NCBI GenBank assembly: GCA_026004095.1
Contig: BPIL01000004.1
Location: 62,001-126,000 of the forward strand
Direction of reading: 5' to 3'
DNA from: Meiothermus sp.
GTDB lineage: Bacteria > Deinococcota > Deinococci > Deinococcales > Thermaceae
DNA length: 64,000 nucleotides
A program made the position numbers and the translations under genes. The first letter of the stretch is position 1. Every line of letters begins with the position of its first letter. Under the pieces are notes generated by a model, which worked only from the letters and a program-made list of their open reading frames with translations, searched no databases and was not told the origin of the DNA. Shown in pieces: positions 9,788 to 20,309 of this stretch.

Positions 9788-11089
9788 CTAGCCCCTGGCA
9801 ATCTTCTCCGCAGCCGCCAGATACCGCCTGCGGGCCGCGTCCAGGTCAATAACCGGGGTTTTGTAGGGCTGGGCCCGGCCCCCCGACTCGGGCACCCAGC
9901 GCTTTAGCCACAATCCCTGGGGGTCGTGGGTCTCGGCCTGGGTGATCAGGTTGAAGACCCGGAAGTAGGGGGCCGCGTCCACCCCCAGCCCCCCCGCCCA
10001 GTGCCAGCCCTGCAGGTTGGAGGCGTTGTCGCCATCTAAGAGCAGGTTGCGGAAGGCCCGCTCGCATTTCTGCCAGGGCAGCAAGGCCAGCTTGACCGCA
10101 AACTGTGCCACCACCATGCGCCCCCGGTTGGACAGAAAGCCGGTGGCCTGTAGCTCACGCATGCAGGCATCCACCACCGGGATGCCGGTCTGGCCGTGCA
10201 GCCAGGCCTCAAACACTTCGCTATCGTGGTTCCAGGGCAGACCTTCCCAGCGCGGGTCGAAGGCCTGGGTCATCATCTGCGGGCGGTGGTAGAGCAGGTC
10301 GCCGCTAAAGTCGCGCCAGCACAGCTCGTTGACCCATTTGCGGGCCCCCTCACCCCCCACCTGCAGGGCTTTACGGGCGGCCAGCCGGGGCGAGAGAACC
10401 CCCAGGGTGAAGTAATAGGAGAGCCTCGAGACCCCCTCCCCGGCCAGCCCGTCACGGGTCTGGTGGTAGTGGGGCAGTTTGTCGCGTAAGAAGGCCTCGA
10501 GCGCCTCCAGGGCCGCCGCCTCGCCCGCCGGTGGCAGGGGCACCTCCGAGGCTTCCTGGGGAAGGTGCCCTGGGTCGTAATCGGGTGGCAGGTGGAGGGG
10601 TGGGAAGCGGTCGGGGGCCTCGAGCAGAACCGGCTCAGGGGCCGCCCACCAGCGCCTGGAATAGGGCGTAAAAACCGTGTAGGCCCCCCCGTCCGGCTTG
10701 ACGATGGTTCCCGGCTCGTGGATGTACTGGCCCGGCAGCCAGCAGAGGCGACCCGGCAGGGCCTCGCCCACCTTCTGGTCACGAAACCGGGCATAGGGGG
10801 TCGAGTTCCGCACGGCAAACACCCGCTGGACGCCCAGCTCGGCTGCCACCCGGGGCAGAACCTCCCAGGGCAGGCCGCTGCGCACCAGCAGGAGGCCCCC
10901 CCGCGCCGCATAGGCCTCGCGCAGGGCCCGGGTGTTCTGATAAAACCAGGCCCGCCGCCGGGGGGTGGTGTTTTGCAGGATGTTGGGATCCAATACCACC
11001 AGCCCCACAGCCGGGCCGGTTCGCAAGGCCTCGGCCAGGGCGGGGTTGTCGTGCAAGCGAAGATCGGCGCGGTGCCAGACCAGGTTCAC
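9788..11089 (-). CDS. phr: Deoxyribodipyrimidine photo-lyase
   Basis: NLVWHRADLRLHDNPAL N-terminus; WVNELCWRDFSGDLLYHRP; MRELQATGFLSNRGRMVVAQF; DGDNASNLQGWHWAGGLGVDAAPYFRVFNL; GTG start preferred over upstream extension. Confidence 0.93.
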   Translation of the reverse strand: MNLVWHRADLRLHDNPALAEALRTGPAVGLVVLDPNILQNTTPRRRAWFYQNTRALREAYAARGGLLLVRSGLPWEVLPRVAAELGVQRVFAVRNSTPYARFRDQKVGEALPGRLCWLPGQYIHEPGTIVKPDGGAYTVFTPYSRRWWAAPEPVLLEAPDRFPPLHLPPDYDPGHLPQEASEVPLPPAGEAAALEALEAFLRDKLPHYHQTRDGLAGEGVSRLSYYFTLGVLSPRLAARKALQVGGEGARKWVNELCWRDFSGDLLYHRPQMMTQAFDPRWEGLPWNHDSEVFEAWLHGQTGIPVVDACMRELQATGFLSNRGRMVVAQFAVKLALLPWQKCERAFRNLLLDGDNASNLQGWHWAGGLGVDAAPYFRVFNLITQAETHDPQGLWLKRWVPESGGRAQPYKTPVIDLDAARRRYLAAAEKIARG

Positions 11090-11191
11090 AGGCGCTATGA
11101 TGCCGCGAAGCCGTGCCCGAAAGTATGCGTTGGCTCCAAATTGCACGGCCGGCCTCGCTTGCTTCTCAGCAAGCCTTGGCATACTGAAGAG

Positions 11192-12154
11192 GTGCGCAAC
11201 GGGGTACAAGCGTTGTTTTTTGCTCTGGTGGCCCTTAACTTAGTTATGGGCAGCTTGGTATTGCTGCAAACGCGCTCCGGCAACCACTGGAAAATCCAGC
11301 AGCTTCCCGATAGCAGCATTGTGCGGCTGGCTGTGCATTTCCAAAGCGATGTGCCGCTGTTCGCTGAGATCTGCAAACCCAAGGGCCGGGGCCCTTTTCC
11401 CAGCCTGGTGCTGGTGCATGGAGGTTTTGTCGGCCCCAACCAGAGCACCCAGGCGCTCTGCCGCACCTGGGCTCAGGCAGGCTATCTGGTGGCCCTGCCC
11501 CATCTGCGCGGCCAGGGCCGGAGCCAGGGTCGAATTGAAATTTGTGGAAAAGAAGGAAACGATGTGCGGCAACTGGCCGACGGGCTGCCGCAGCTCGGGG
11601 GCACCGCCCAGCGTGCGTATGTGGGGATTTCTTTGGGGGCCTGCGTGGCCCTGAGCGCCGCCCGCAACGACCCACAGGCCAAAGGGGTGGCGTTTCTATT
11701 GGGTGCGACCGACTTTGAGGCCATGATGGAGCGCCTCGAGCGCTACGGACGCACCGAGGCCTACAACCGCTGGCAGGCGCTGATCGGCGCCTCGCCCCAA
11801 GCCTGCCCTGCATGCTACCGCCAGCGCAGCCCGCTCACCTGGGCCCACGAGGTTACCGCCCCGCTCTTGCTAATTGCTGCGGGAAACGATCCCATCGTCT
11901 CACCGCTGCAATACTGCGCCCTCGCCAGGGTGCGCGAAGCCAGTGGGCGAAGTGTGCGCCGGGTGGCGCTGACCAGGGAGGGTCAGTTATGGACAGCCCC
12001 CCTCATCAAAGATCGCGCCTGCCTGGGCACCTTTGCTGGCCTGGGGCAGTTCACCCAGGATCACCTGGTGCTCTACCCCGACCTGGAGCACGCCACCACC
12101 CCAGCCATCTGGCAACTGGTCAACCAGGCCCTTGCAGCCTGGCTAAAACCATGA
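11192..12154 (+). CDS. Alpha/beta hydrolase family protein
   Basis: PSLVLVHGGFVGPNQ...GYLVALPHLRGQG...YVGISLGACVALSAA; N-terminal membrane anchor; GTG start. Confidence 0.75.
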   Translation: MRNGVQALFFALVALNLVMGSLVLLQTRSGNHWKIQQLPDSSIVRLAVHFQSDVPLFAEICKPKGRGPFPSLVLVHGGFVGPNQSTQALCRTWAQAGYLVALPHLRGQGRSQGRIEICGKEGNDVRQLADGLPQLGGTAQRAYVGISLGACVALSAARNDPQAKGVAFLLGATDFEAMMERLERYGRTEAYNRWQALIGASPQACPACYRQRSPLTWAHEVTAPLLLIAAGNDPIVSPLQYCALARVREASGRSVRRVALTREGQLWTAPLIKDRACLGTFAGLGQFTQDHLVLYPDLEHATTPAIWQLVNQALAAWLKP

Positions 12155-12304
12155 ACATTAAGATGAAAATATTTCTATATATCTGGTATTTTTAGGCTAA
12201 CAAGGAGCATTGGCGCTCATACCTATTGCCAATTAGCTCTGGAAAACAAATTTTCACACCCTATTTGTGGGGCTCTTCTAATCGAAGCCAGCTATTTGTT
12301 GCGT

Positions 12305-13354
12305 ATGAGCTCGAGTCCTCCCGCAACTACCCATAGCACACTACCCTGGGTGGACATATACCGGGGCATTGCCATTCTGGGCGTTCTGGTAGCCCACGTC
12401 GGTGGGCGCTTTTTACGCGAAGTACCCCAGGATTCCGAACACTGGTGGATCATCGCTACGGCCAATCGGCTGCTGGCCTGGGTGGTTCCGGCGTTTCTAT
12501 TCCTTTCGACCCTTTTGATTGGCATCAGCCTGCTACGCAACAACCGGCCGTATTCTTGGGGCCGGCTGCGCCCTGTGGTGGTGCCCTACCTGGTCTGGAC
12601 GGGAATTTACCTGCTTTTCCGGCTGTACGAAGGCAACCTACCCCCGCTCACCCTCGAGCGCATCAGCACCTACCTGCTGTGGGGTAAGAGCTACTTCCAC
12701 CTCTACTACATGGTGCTGGCAATTCAACTTGTGCTGCTGATGCCCTTGCTCCTGCCGGTTCTGCGCCGCAAGGTACCCGCCTGGGTAGTCCTGCTAACCA
12801 GCTTCAGCCTCACGCTGGCCTTCTACTGGATCAATCGGCTGTACTGGCAAATCCCTTTCCCTGGCAGCACCCTTATCTGGTACCTGCCCACCCTGGCGGT
12901 GGCGCTGACGCTGGTCAACGAGATGCACCGGCTGGATCGAATCCTGCAGCGTTACCGCGTCTGGGGACTGGCGCTTTTGGGCCTCGGGATGAGCCTTTAC
13001 CTGCCCCTGGCCTACGATGCCATCCGCAACATCCCGGTCAACACCTTCCAGTACCAGGTGGGCTACTGGATTTACAGCAGCGCGGTTTCTTTTGTACTGA
13101 TCTCCGTCGCCATCTGGCTTTCTCGCACCCGGCTGAGCACCGCCTTGCAGTTCCTGGGCCGTTATTCATTGCACATCTACCTGATTCATCCGCTGGTGAT
13201 TCGGCTGCTCGAGCGCACCCCCCAATTCCCTGAACCCCTGGGGGTTTCCCCAGCCTTCACCATCTACGTGGCACTCTCGCTGTTGATCCCCCTGGCGGTT
13301 GGAATCCTGGCCCGCTGGATACGGGCCTCCGGGCTCCTATTTGGCCGGGCCTAG
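12305..13354 (+). CDS. Acyltransferase 3 family membrane protein
   Basis: WVDIYRGIAILGVLVAHV...; multiple TM segments; FLGRYSLHIYLIHPLVI. Confidence 0.88.
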   Translation: MSSSPPATTHSTLPWVDIYRGIAILGVLVAHVGGRFLREVPQDSEHWWIIATANRLLAWVVPAFLFLSTLLIGISLLRNNRPYSWGRLRPVVVPYLVWTGIYLLFRLYEGNLPPLTLERISTYLLWGKSYFHLYYMVLAIQLVLLMPLLLPVLRRKVPAWVVLLTSFSLTLAFYWINRLYWQIPFPGSTLIWYLPTLAVALTLVNEMHRLDRILQRYRVWGLALLGLGMSLYLPLAYDAIRNIPVNTFQYQVGYWIYSSAVSFVLISVAIWLSRTRLSTALQFLGRYSLHIYLIHPLVIRLLERTPQFPEPLGVSPAFTIYVALSLLIPLAVGILARWIRASGLLFGRA

Positions 13355-13378
13355 GGTCTTTGGCGGTAGTATGGTGGC

Positions 13379-14371
13379 GTGATCGTAGATGCCCACCTCG
13401 ACCTCGCCCACAACGTAGTGGATCTGGGGCGCGACCTGACCCTGCCGCTTTCAGAGCTACGCCAGCGCGATACCCACAGCGATATACCCGTTGTAACCCT
13501 ACCGGCCCTGCGCGAAGGGAAGGTGGGGGTCTGTTTTGCCACCCTGTGGGTAGACCCCCGCCGCTACCTCGAGCCCCAGAGCGCCCATGCCCAGGCCCTC
13601 CGGCAGCTAGAGGTATACCTGCGCTGGGAAGAACAGGGCTGGGTGCGCATTCTACGCAGCCAGGCCGACCTGACCCGGCATCTGGCCATGTGGCCCGAGG
13701 ACAGGGTCACAGCCCTGGTTCTTCTGATTGAAGGCGCCGAGTGCATCCGCGAGCCCGGCGAGGCGGCGTTCTGGAAAGCCCAGGGGGTGCGGCTGATTGG
13801 CCCCGCCTGGAACCGCACCCGCTACTGCGGCGGCACCCGCGAACCCGGTGGCCTGAGCGCACTGGGGGTAGAACTGCTGCAGGCCATGGACGAACAGGGG
13901 CTGGCCCTGGACTTTTCCCACATGGACGAGCAGGCCTTCTGGCAGGCCCTGGAGATCTTCCAGGGGCCGGTCTGCGCCACCCATAGCAACCCCCGGGCCC
14001 TGCTGGGGGGGGAGGGGCTCGAGTTCTCCAACCGCCACCTGAGCGATGCCATGATCCGGGCCATTGGGGCGCGGGGCGGCGTAATTGGCACGGTGCTGTA
14101 TGGCTTTTTCCTCGAGCACACCTGGAAACGCGGCATGGAACGGGTGGAACTGGGCGTGGTGGGCAAGCACATGGCCCACACCGCTGGCCTGATCGGCTGG
14201 GACAAGGTGGGCCTTGGCTCCGACTTCGATGGCGGCTTTGGAATGAACGAAAACCCCCAGGGCCTCGACGCGCCCGCCGACCTACAGAAAATTGCCCTGT
14301 GCGTTCCCGAATCCTTCCAGGCTGGGGTGCTTGGGGAAAACTGGCTGCGCTGGCTGCAAACGATATTTTGA
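13379..14371 (+). CDS. Membrane dipeptidase family (M19) peptidase
   Basis: IVDAHLDLAHN; LIEGAECI; LDFSHMDEQAFWQAL; ATHSNPRALL; GLGSDFDGG. Confidence 0.88.
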   Translation: MIVDAHLDLAHNVVDLGRDLTLPLSELRQRDTHSDIPVVTLPALREGKVGVCFATLWVDPRRYLEPQSAHAQALRQLEVYLRWEEQGWVRILRSQADLTRHLAMWPEDRVTALVLLIEGAECIREPGEAAFWKAQGVRLIGPAWNRTRYCGGTREPGGLSALGVELLQAMDEQGLALDFSHMDEQAFWQALEIFQGPVCATHSNPRALLGGEGLEFSNRHLSDAMIRAIGARGGVIGTVLYGFFLEHTWKRGMERVELGVVGKHMAHTAGLIGWDKVGLGSDFDGGFGMNENPQGLDAPADLQKIALCVPESFQAGVLGENWLRWLQTIF

Positions 14372-14405
14372 ATCTAAAATCTCACAGGCCGTGGTATAAC
14401 AAGGC

Positions 14406-15173
14406 GTGAATCTTTCGAGTTTGTGGATCGGCTTACTGGCAGGGGTGTTCGGGGGTCTGGTGGGGCTTGGGGGCGGCATCGTGGCGGTTCCGCTGATGTC
14501 GGCTTTTCTCAGGCTATCTCAACACAAAGCGGTCGCAACCAGCCTGGTGATGGTGGTCTTTACCGGTCTGGTGGGGGCCCTGACCTACGCCACCCATGGC
14601 ACTGTGGACTGGTTGGCAGCCCTCCTGATCTTTCCTAGTGCAATGCTCACGGCCAACTGGGGGGCCCGCTTTGCCAATCGCTTGCCGGAGTGGAAGCTCA
14701 AGCGGGTTTTTGGCTGGTACCTGGTGGTGGTAGCCCTGAGCCTGATCCTCAAGCCCTATATTCCGCATGTGGAAGAGCCCCTGCAAGGCTGGCTGCGCAT
14801 CATCCCGCTCATCCTTACCGGGGCTGCCGCTGGCTTTGCCTCAGGCTTGCTGGGGGTGGGTGGTGGCACCATCACAGTGCCGATTATGGTCTTGCTGGTG
14901 GGCCTCGAGCAGCACACCGCCCAGGGCACCTCCCTGCTGGCTATGATTCCCTCGGCCCTGGTGGGGTCGTACACCCACTACCGCCACGGCAACCTGGCCC
15001 AGGAGTACGTGCCGGGGCTGGTGGTGGGCATTCTGGCGGGGGCTTTTGCCGGGGGGCTGGTCGCCAATCAGCTCCCTGAGTTCTGGCTTAGGCTCACCTT
15101 CTCGGTGGTGCTCATCTGGACGGCCCTGCGCTACGTGGGGGCCAGATCCAAAACCACCTCCGAGGCCGCCTAA
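14406..15173 (+). CDS. TauE/SafE family sulfite exporter-like permease
   Basis: GLLAGVFGGLVGLGGGIVAVPLM and second repeat GLLGVGGGTITVPIMVLL. Confidence 0.9.
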   Translation: MNLSSLWIGLLAGVFGGLVGLGGGIVAVPLMSAFLRLSQHKAVATSLVMVVFTGLVGALTYATHGTVDWLAALLIFPSAMLTANWGARFANRLPEWKLKRVFGWYLVVVALSLILKPYIPHVEEPLQGWLRIIPLILTGAAAGFASGLLGVGGGTITVPIMVLLVGLEQHTAQGTSLLAMIPSALVGSYTHYRHGNLAQEYVPGLVVGILAGAFAGGLVANQLPEFWLRLTFSVVLIWTALRYVGARSKTTSEAA

Positions 15174-15183
15174 TACCGTTTCC

Positions 15184-15231
15184 GCTTGAATCCTTCACCG
15201 TTGGACGAAGTCAGAGGTGAAGGATTCAAGC
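15184..15231. repeat. Perfect inverted repeat, 16-bp arms, 16-nt loop
   Basis: gcttgaatccttcacc / ggtgaaggattcaagc. Confidence 0.9.
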
Positions 15232-15251
15232 CGACCGAAGGGAGTAGAAAA

Positions 15252-15305
15252 GCATTTCGGTAGTATCGTTTAGGCTTGCCGGAGTGAACGATACTACCGA
15301 AATGC
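15252..15305. repeat. Perfect inverted repeat, 19-bp arms, 16-nt loop
   Basis: gcatttcggtagtatcgtt / aacgatactaccgaaatgc; on the minus strand followed by TTTTC, so may terminate lon. Confidence 0.9.
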
Positions 15306-15396
15306 GTATAACCCGCTTTCTAGCGGCCTCCCAGAAACCCACACCCGGAACCCATCCAGGTTTCCGCGGTGCCAGGCCACACAGCGGCTCTCTAGC

Positions 15397-17844
15397 CTAG
15401 GCCCTGGCTACAGGCTGTTCCTTGCTGCGCCGGCTCTTCTTCATGGGCAGGGTGGTTTTTTGCTGGAGGGCCCCCAGCCCTCCCACCAGCGCCCAGTTCA
15501 GCGCATCATCCAGCGACTCGGCAAAGTGAAAACGCAGGTTTTGCCGCAGGTAGAGGGGGATATCTGAAAGATCGGGCTGGTTCTGCTTGGGCAGGATCAC
15601 CTCACGAATCCCGGCCCGCCGGGCGCCCAGAATTTTTTCCTTGACGCCGCCGATGGGCAGCACCCGTCCGGTAAGGGTGATCTCACCGGTCATGGCTACG
15701 TCGTTGCGAACAGGCACCTCGGCCAGGGCCGAGACTAAAGCTGCAGTAATGGCAATGCCTGCCGAGGGGCCTTCTTTAGGCACGGCCCCAGCAGGAACGT
15801 GAATGTGCACGTCGGAGTTGTCGAAGCGCTCGAGGGGGATGCCAAAGCGCGTCGCGTTTTTCTTGGCGTAAGAGAGCGCCGCCCGGGCCGATTCCTTCAT
15901 CACATCCCCAAGCTGCCCGGTCAGGATCAGGTTGCCCTTGCCCGGCATCACCGAGACCTCGATAAACATGATGTCACCCCCCACCGGGGTGTAGAACATC
16001 CCCGTAGCCACCCCAATCTGGGGCGCTCTGGCCTCGGACTCGGGCTGGAAGCGGGCTGGGCCCAGGTATTTTTCCAGGTCGGCCTCACCGATGCGCACCC
16101 GCTTTTTCCCGCCCTCCAAGATGGCGCGGGCCGACTTGCGCAGCAAGGTGCCGATCTCGCGCTCGAGGTTGCGCACCCCCGCCTCGCGGGTGTAGTGGGT
16201 AATCAGGCGCATCAGGGCCGCCTCGGTGATGTGCACCTGGTTTTCCTTGAGCCCATTCTCGCTCATCTGCCGGGGCAGCAGATACCGCTTGGCGATCTCG
16301 AGCTTCTCCTGTTCGATGTAGCTGGTGAACTCGATCTGCTCCATGCGGTCGAACAGGGGGCCTGGGATGTTCTCAGGAAAGTTGGCGGTGCAGATGAACA
16401 GCACCTCGCTCATATCGAAGGGAACCCCCAGGTAGTGGTCGGTGAACTCTTTGTTCTGCGCCGGGTCGAGCAGCTCGAGCAAAGCCGCCGCGGGGTCGCC
16501 CTGGTAGGAAACCCCCAGCTTGTCCACCTCGTCCAGCAGGATAACGGGGTTCTTGCTACCGGCCTGGCGCATGCCCTGGATAATGCGGCCCGGCATGGCC
16601 CCAATGTAGGTGCGGCGGTGGCCGCGAATGTCGGACTCGTCGCGGGCACCCCCCAGCGAGATGCGGTGGTACTTGCGGCCCAGGCTCTTGGCAATGGACT
16701 TGGCGATGGAGGTCTTGCCCACCCCCGGCGGCCCCACAAACAGCAGGATGGGGCCTTTGGAGACCTCCTCAGGGGGGATTTCGCCCTTTTTCTGGCGCTC
16801 GAGCTTCAGCTTGCGCACCGCCAGATACTCCAGCACCCGATCCTTGACCTTCTCCAGGCCATAGTGATCTTCATCCAGGATCTTCTTGGCTTCCTGAAGG
16901 TCAATCTGGTCTTCCGTACGGGTATTCCAGGGCAGGTTGATAATCCAGTCCAGGTAGGTGCGCACCACGCTGGCTTCGGCGGAATCGGGGTGCATGCGGG
17001 CAAAGCGCGAAAGCTCCCGCTCCACCTCGGGCAAAACGCTTGGAGGCAGGTTCAGCGCAGCAATTTTCTGGCGAAACTCCTCCACCTCCATCTCGCCCTC
17101 TTCACCGTGAAGCTCGCGCTGGATGGCTTTCATCTGCTCGCGCAGGAAGAACTCCCGCTGATTCTTGTCAATTTCCTCCTTGACCTGCTGCTGAATGCGG
17201 CGCTGGGTCTCCACCAGATCGAGCTCGGCATCCAGCAAAACAGCAATGCGCTTGAGGCGATCCACCACCGAAGGGGTCGCTAGAATTTGCTGCTTGACAT
17301 CCAGTTTGAAATCGAGGTGGAAAGCGATGTAGTCGGCCAGTTGCGAGGGATCTTCCAGGTTGAGCACAAACTGGGCCACCTCGGGCGATACATACCTACC
17401 CTCCCGTAGCAGGGTCTCGAAGCGCTCCTTGACCTCGCGGAAAAGCGCGGTCACCTCAGTGGCCTTGCCCTCAACCTCTGGCAGCCGGGCCACGCTGGCT
17501 TCCAGATACCCGCTGGCCGGATGGTATTGCTGCACCTGCACTCGAGCAAAGGCCTGCACCAGCATTTGCACCGAACCATCGGCGTTTTTTCGCATTCTCA
17601 GGATGTTGCACGCCGTGCCCACATCGTAGAGGTCTGCGGGCCCTGGTTCCTCAATCTCCTTGTCCCGCTGGCTGACGATCAGGATAACCCGCTCCTGGGA
17701 CAAGGCCGCTTCGATGGCCCGTATGGAGATGGGACGCCCCGCGTCGATGGGCATCACCATGCTGGGATAAATCACCGAGCCACGTACCGGACAGACCGGG
17801 AGCCTCTCGGGAAGATGCGTGTTGTTTTTTTCAGTTTTGTCCAT
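15397..17844 (-). CDS. lon: ATP-dependent endopeptidase La
   Basis: 815 aa; [15 protein letters not shown] Walker [20 protein letters not shown] catalytic Ser; [15 protein letters not shown]. Confidence 0.97.
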   Translation of the reverse strand: MDKTEKNNTHLPERLPVCPVRGSVIYPSMVMPIDAGRPISIRAIEAALSQERVILIVSQRDKEIEEPGPADLYDVGTACNILRMRKNADGSVQMLVQAFARVQVQQYHPASGYLEASVARLPEVEGKATEVTALFREVKERFETLLREGRYVSPEVAQFVLNLEDPSQLADYIAFHLDFKLDVKQQILATPSVVDRLKRIAVLLDAELDLVETQRRIQQQVKEEIDKNQREFFLREQMKAIQRELHGEEGEMEVEEFRQKIAALNLPPSVLPEVERELSRFARMHPDSAEASVVRTYLDWIINLPWNTRTEDQIDLQEAKKILDEDHYGLEKVKDRVLEYLAVRKLKLERQKKGEIPPEEVSKGPILLFVGPPGVGKTSIAKSIAKSLGRKYHRISLGGARDESDIRGHRRTYIGAMPGRIIQGMRQAGSKNPVILLDEVDKLGVSYQGDPAAALLELLDPAQNKEFTDHYLGVPFDMSEVLFICTANFPENIPGPLFDRMEQIEFTSYIEQEKLEIAKRYLLPRQMSENGLKENQVHITEAALMRLITHYTREAGVRNLEREIGTLLRKSARAILEGGKKRVRIGEADLEKYLGPARFQPESEARAPQIGVATGMFYTPVGGDIMFIEVSVMPGKGNLILTGQLGDVMKESARAALSYAKKNATRFGIPLERFDNSDVHIHVPAGAVPKEGPSAGIAITAALVSALAEVPVRNDVAMTGEITLTGRVLPIGGVKEKILGARRAGIREVILPKQNQPDLSDIPLYLRQNLRFHFAESLDDALNWALVGGLGALQQKTTLPMKKSRRSKEQPVARA

Positions 17845-17968
17845 AAGTAACTCCCTATCTATCGCAAGTGTACAGGCAGCACAGACTTTGTGTGGACGGG
17901 TGTGTGCGTGAACACCCTGAGTCTAATATTATCAAGTTTAGTGATTGTATCAATAACAATAAGAACCC

Positions 17969-18961
17969 ATGCCACAATACCGTATGCTGAGGTGGATGAG
18001 GCTTACCCGAATTCGGGCTCTACTGTTGCTCTGGGCTATGCTAGCCTGCGTCTTGGTCGAGCCCGGCTGGGATTCGGCCCTAGCACAACGCAGCGGCGGC
18101 GGCGTGGGAGGCCGGGGGGGGTTTTCCACGCCACGCCCCAGTCCCTCCATTCCCCGGGTCAACCCCTCACCATCTCCATCCCTGCCCTTACCCACCCCCC
18201 GCAGCTACCCCAGTTACCCCACCTACCCACGCGACTACTACCCTCCCGGAACCCCGGGCTACCCCAGCACCCGTCCCCCCATTTACGTGACCCCAGGCGC
18301 CGGCTATAACATCGACCTTATCGCGCTGCTGTTTATTGGCGGCATCGTGCTGGTTAGCATCTCGATGCTGCGCGGCCTTCAACAGGCAGGCCGCAACAAC
18401 GGAGGTGAAGTCGAAAGCAGCGTGGCCCGGCTGCGGCTGGCGGTTCTGTATACCCCCGAGCTACAGGCCAGCCTGCGCCAGACCGCCCAGGCAGCCGAGA
18501 CAGAAAGCCCTCGAGGGCTGGCCGATCTGATAGACAACACCGCGGTACTTCTACTGCGTGCACAGGACGGCTGGCGCTTTGGCATGTACGAAGTCTGGAC
18601 AGGCAGCCTGGAAAAAGCCGAAGGACAGTTTGACGCCTGGATGACCGAGACCCGCTCTGAGTTCATCGAGACCTACCGACACTTTGAAGGCAAGGAAGAG
18701 GTGCAGCCAGGGTATCAGTCGAAAGTTGAGCCCGACGGCCGTTATATCCTGGTGACCCTATTGCTGGCCGTCAGCGGCAGCCTGCCCCCCATACCAAGCC
18801 CTTTGCGCCGCGAGGGAGCCCGACAGGCCCTGATGGCCCTAGCGACCTCGAGCCCCACCAACACCCTGGCCGCTTATGTGGCCTGGACGCCCGAGGCCGA
18901 GGGGGAGGCCCTCACCGAGCAGGATCTGCTTTTAGGCTGGCCCAGGCTCGAGCTGCTCTAG
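17969..18961 (+). CDS. DUF1517 domain-containing protein
   Basis: Signal peptide, RSGGGVGGRGGFS segment, Pro-rich linker, TM and conserved C-terminal domain typical of DUF1517. Confidence 0.8.
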   Translation: MPQYRMLRWMRLTRIRALLLLWAMLACVLVEPGWDSALAQRSGGGVGGRGGFSTPRPSPSIPRVNPSPSPSLPLPTPRSYPSYPTYPRDYYPPGTPGYPSTRPPIYVTPGAGYNIDLIALLFIGGIVLVSISMLRGLQQAGRNNGGEVESSVARLRLAVLYTPELQASLRQTAQAAETESPRGLADLIDNTAVLLLRAQDGWRFGMYEVWTGSLEKAEGQFDAWMTETRSEFIETYRHFEGKEEVQPGYQSKVEPDGRYILVTLLLAVSGSLPPIPSPLRREGARQALMALATSSPTNTLAAYVAWTPEAEGEALTEQDLLLGWPRLELL

Positions 18962-18983
18962 ATCACCTGCTGGCATCCCGGCG

Positions 18984-20207
18984 CTAGGCCGGCTGCTTAC
19001 CAAAGCGCTTTTGGATGTACTCCTCCACCATTCCCATAAACTCTTCAGCAATGCGATCGCCCTTGAGGGTTGCGGCAAGCCGACCATCGATATAGACCGG
19101 GGCGCGCGGCGCCTCACCCGTACCGGGCAGCGAAATACCAATGTCGGCGTGCTTCGACTCACCAGGGCCGTTGACCACACACCCCATCACCGCGACCTTC
19201 AGGTTCTCAACCCCTGGGTACTGGGTGCGCCAGATTGGCATCTGCGCATTAAGGCGCGTCGAGACCTGGAGGGCCAGCTCCTGGAAAAACGTGCTGGTGG
19301 TGCGGCCACAGCCAGGGCAACTAGCCACGCTGGGGGTAAACTGCCGCAGCCCGATGGACTGCAGAATCTCCAAGGCCACCTCCACCTCCTTGGTGCGGGG
19401 CTCCCCCGGGGCGGGGGTAATGGAAACCCGTATGGTATCGCCAATGCCCTCAATCAGCAGGGGCACCAGGCCGGCGGTGCTGCTGACGATGCCGCTCACC
19501 CCCATACCGGCCTCGGTCAGGCCCAGGTGCAACGGGGCATTGGTGCGCCTGGCTAGCTCGCGGTAGACCCACCACAGGTCGGGGGCGTTGGAAACCTTGG
19601 CCGAGAGGATGATTTTATCTTCGCCAAGACCGTATTTGAGGGCCCATTCGTAGCTGCGCACCGCCGACTCCACAATGGTCTCGAGCGTAACCTGGTGGGC
19701 ATCCTTGGGCTCAGGACGGGCCGCATTGGCCTCCATCATCTCGTCGAGCAACCCCGCATCCAGCGAACCCCAGTTCACACCAATCCGCACCGGCTTGCCA
19801 AACTCCACGGCCACCTCGCACATGGTTCGGAAGTTGGGGTCTTGCTGTTTACCCTTCCCTACCGTGCCGGGGTTGATGCGGTATTTGTCCAGGGCCAGGG
19901 CCATCTCGGGGTATTTGCGCAGCAGGATGTGGCCGTTGAAGTGAAAATCCCCCACCAGGGGCACATCCACCCCCAGGTCGGCCAGGCGGCGCTTGATCTC
20001 CGGCACGGCCTTGGCGGCTTCATCGTTGTTGACGGTCATGCGTACAACCTCGGAGCCGGCGCGGGCCAGGGCCCAGACCTGCCCCACTGTGGCCTCGATA
20101 TCGGCGGTGTCGGTGTTGGTCATCGACTGCACCACCACCGGATGGTCGCCCCCTTTGGGGACTTTGCCAACCCAGACTGTTGGCGTTTTGCGGCGTCGCA
20201 CTGTCAT
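18984..20207 (-). CDS. ispG: 4-hydroxy-3-methylbut-2-en-1-yl diphosphate synthase
   Basis: [56 protein letters not shown]. Confidence 0.97.
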   Translation of the reverse strand: MTVRRRKTPTVWVGKVPKGGDHPVVVQSMTNTDTADIEATVGQVWALARAGSEVVRMTVNNDEAAKAVPEIKRRLADLGVDVPLVGDFHFNGHILLRKYPEMALALDKYRINPGTVGKGKQQDPNFRTMCEVAVEFGKPVRIGVNWGSLDAGLLDEMMEANAARPEPKDAHQVTLETIVESAVRSYEWALKYGLGEDKIILSAKVSNAPDLWWVYRELARRTNAPLHLGLTEAGMGVSGIVSSTAGLVPLLIEGIGDTIRVSITPAPGEPRTKEVEVALEILQSIGLRQFTPSVASCPGCGRTTSTFFQELALQVSTRLNAQMPIWRTQYPGVENLKVAVMGCVVNGPGESKHADIGISLPGTGEAPRAPVYIDGRLAATLKGDRIAEEFMGMVEEYIQKRFGKQPA

Positions 20208-20309
20208 ACCATGAGTCTAATATTCTTTGGTCAGGTAAATAGTGGATGGGGTGGGGGTTCGAACAGAGCCTATCCGGCAAGGGCAGAAGGCGTGCAAAGG
20301 CAATTTTGG

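Noticed and set aside
17918-20224. Shared 13-mer TGAGTCTAATATT upstream of lon (17918) and ispG (20212)
   Set aside because: A 13-bp match in AT-rich promoter DNA is expected by chance within 64 kb; the ispG copy is explained by its -10 element
20240-20290. tRNA-like GGGTTCGAACAGAGCC near the IS left end
   Set aside because: T-loop-like string only; flanking bases do not form a T-arm, acceptor or anticodon stem
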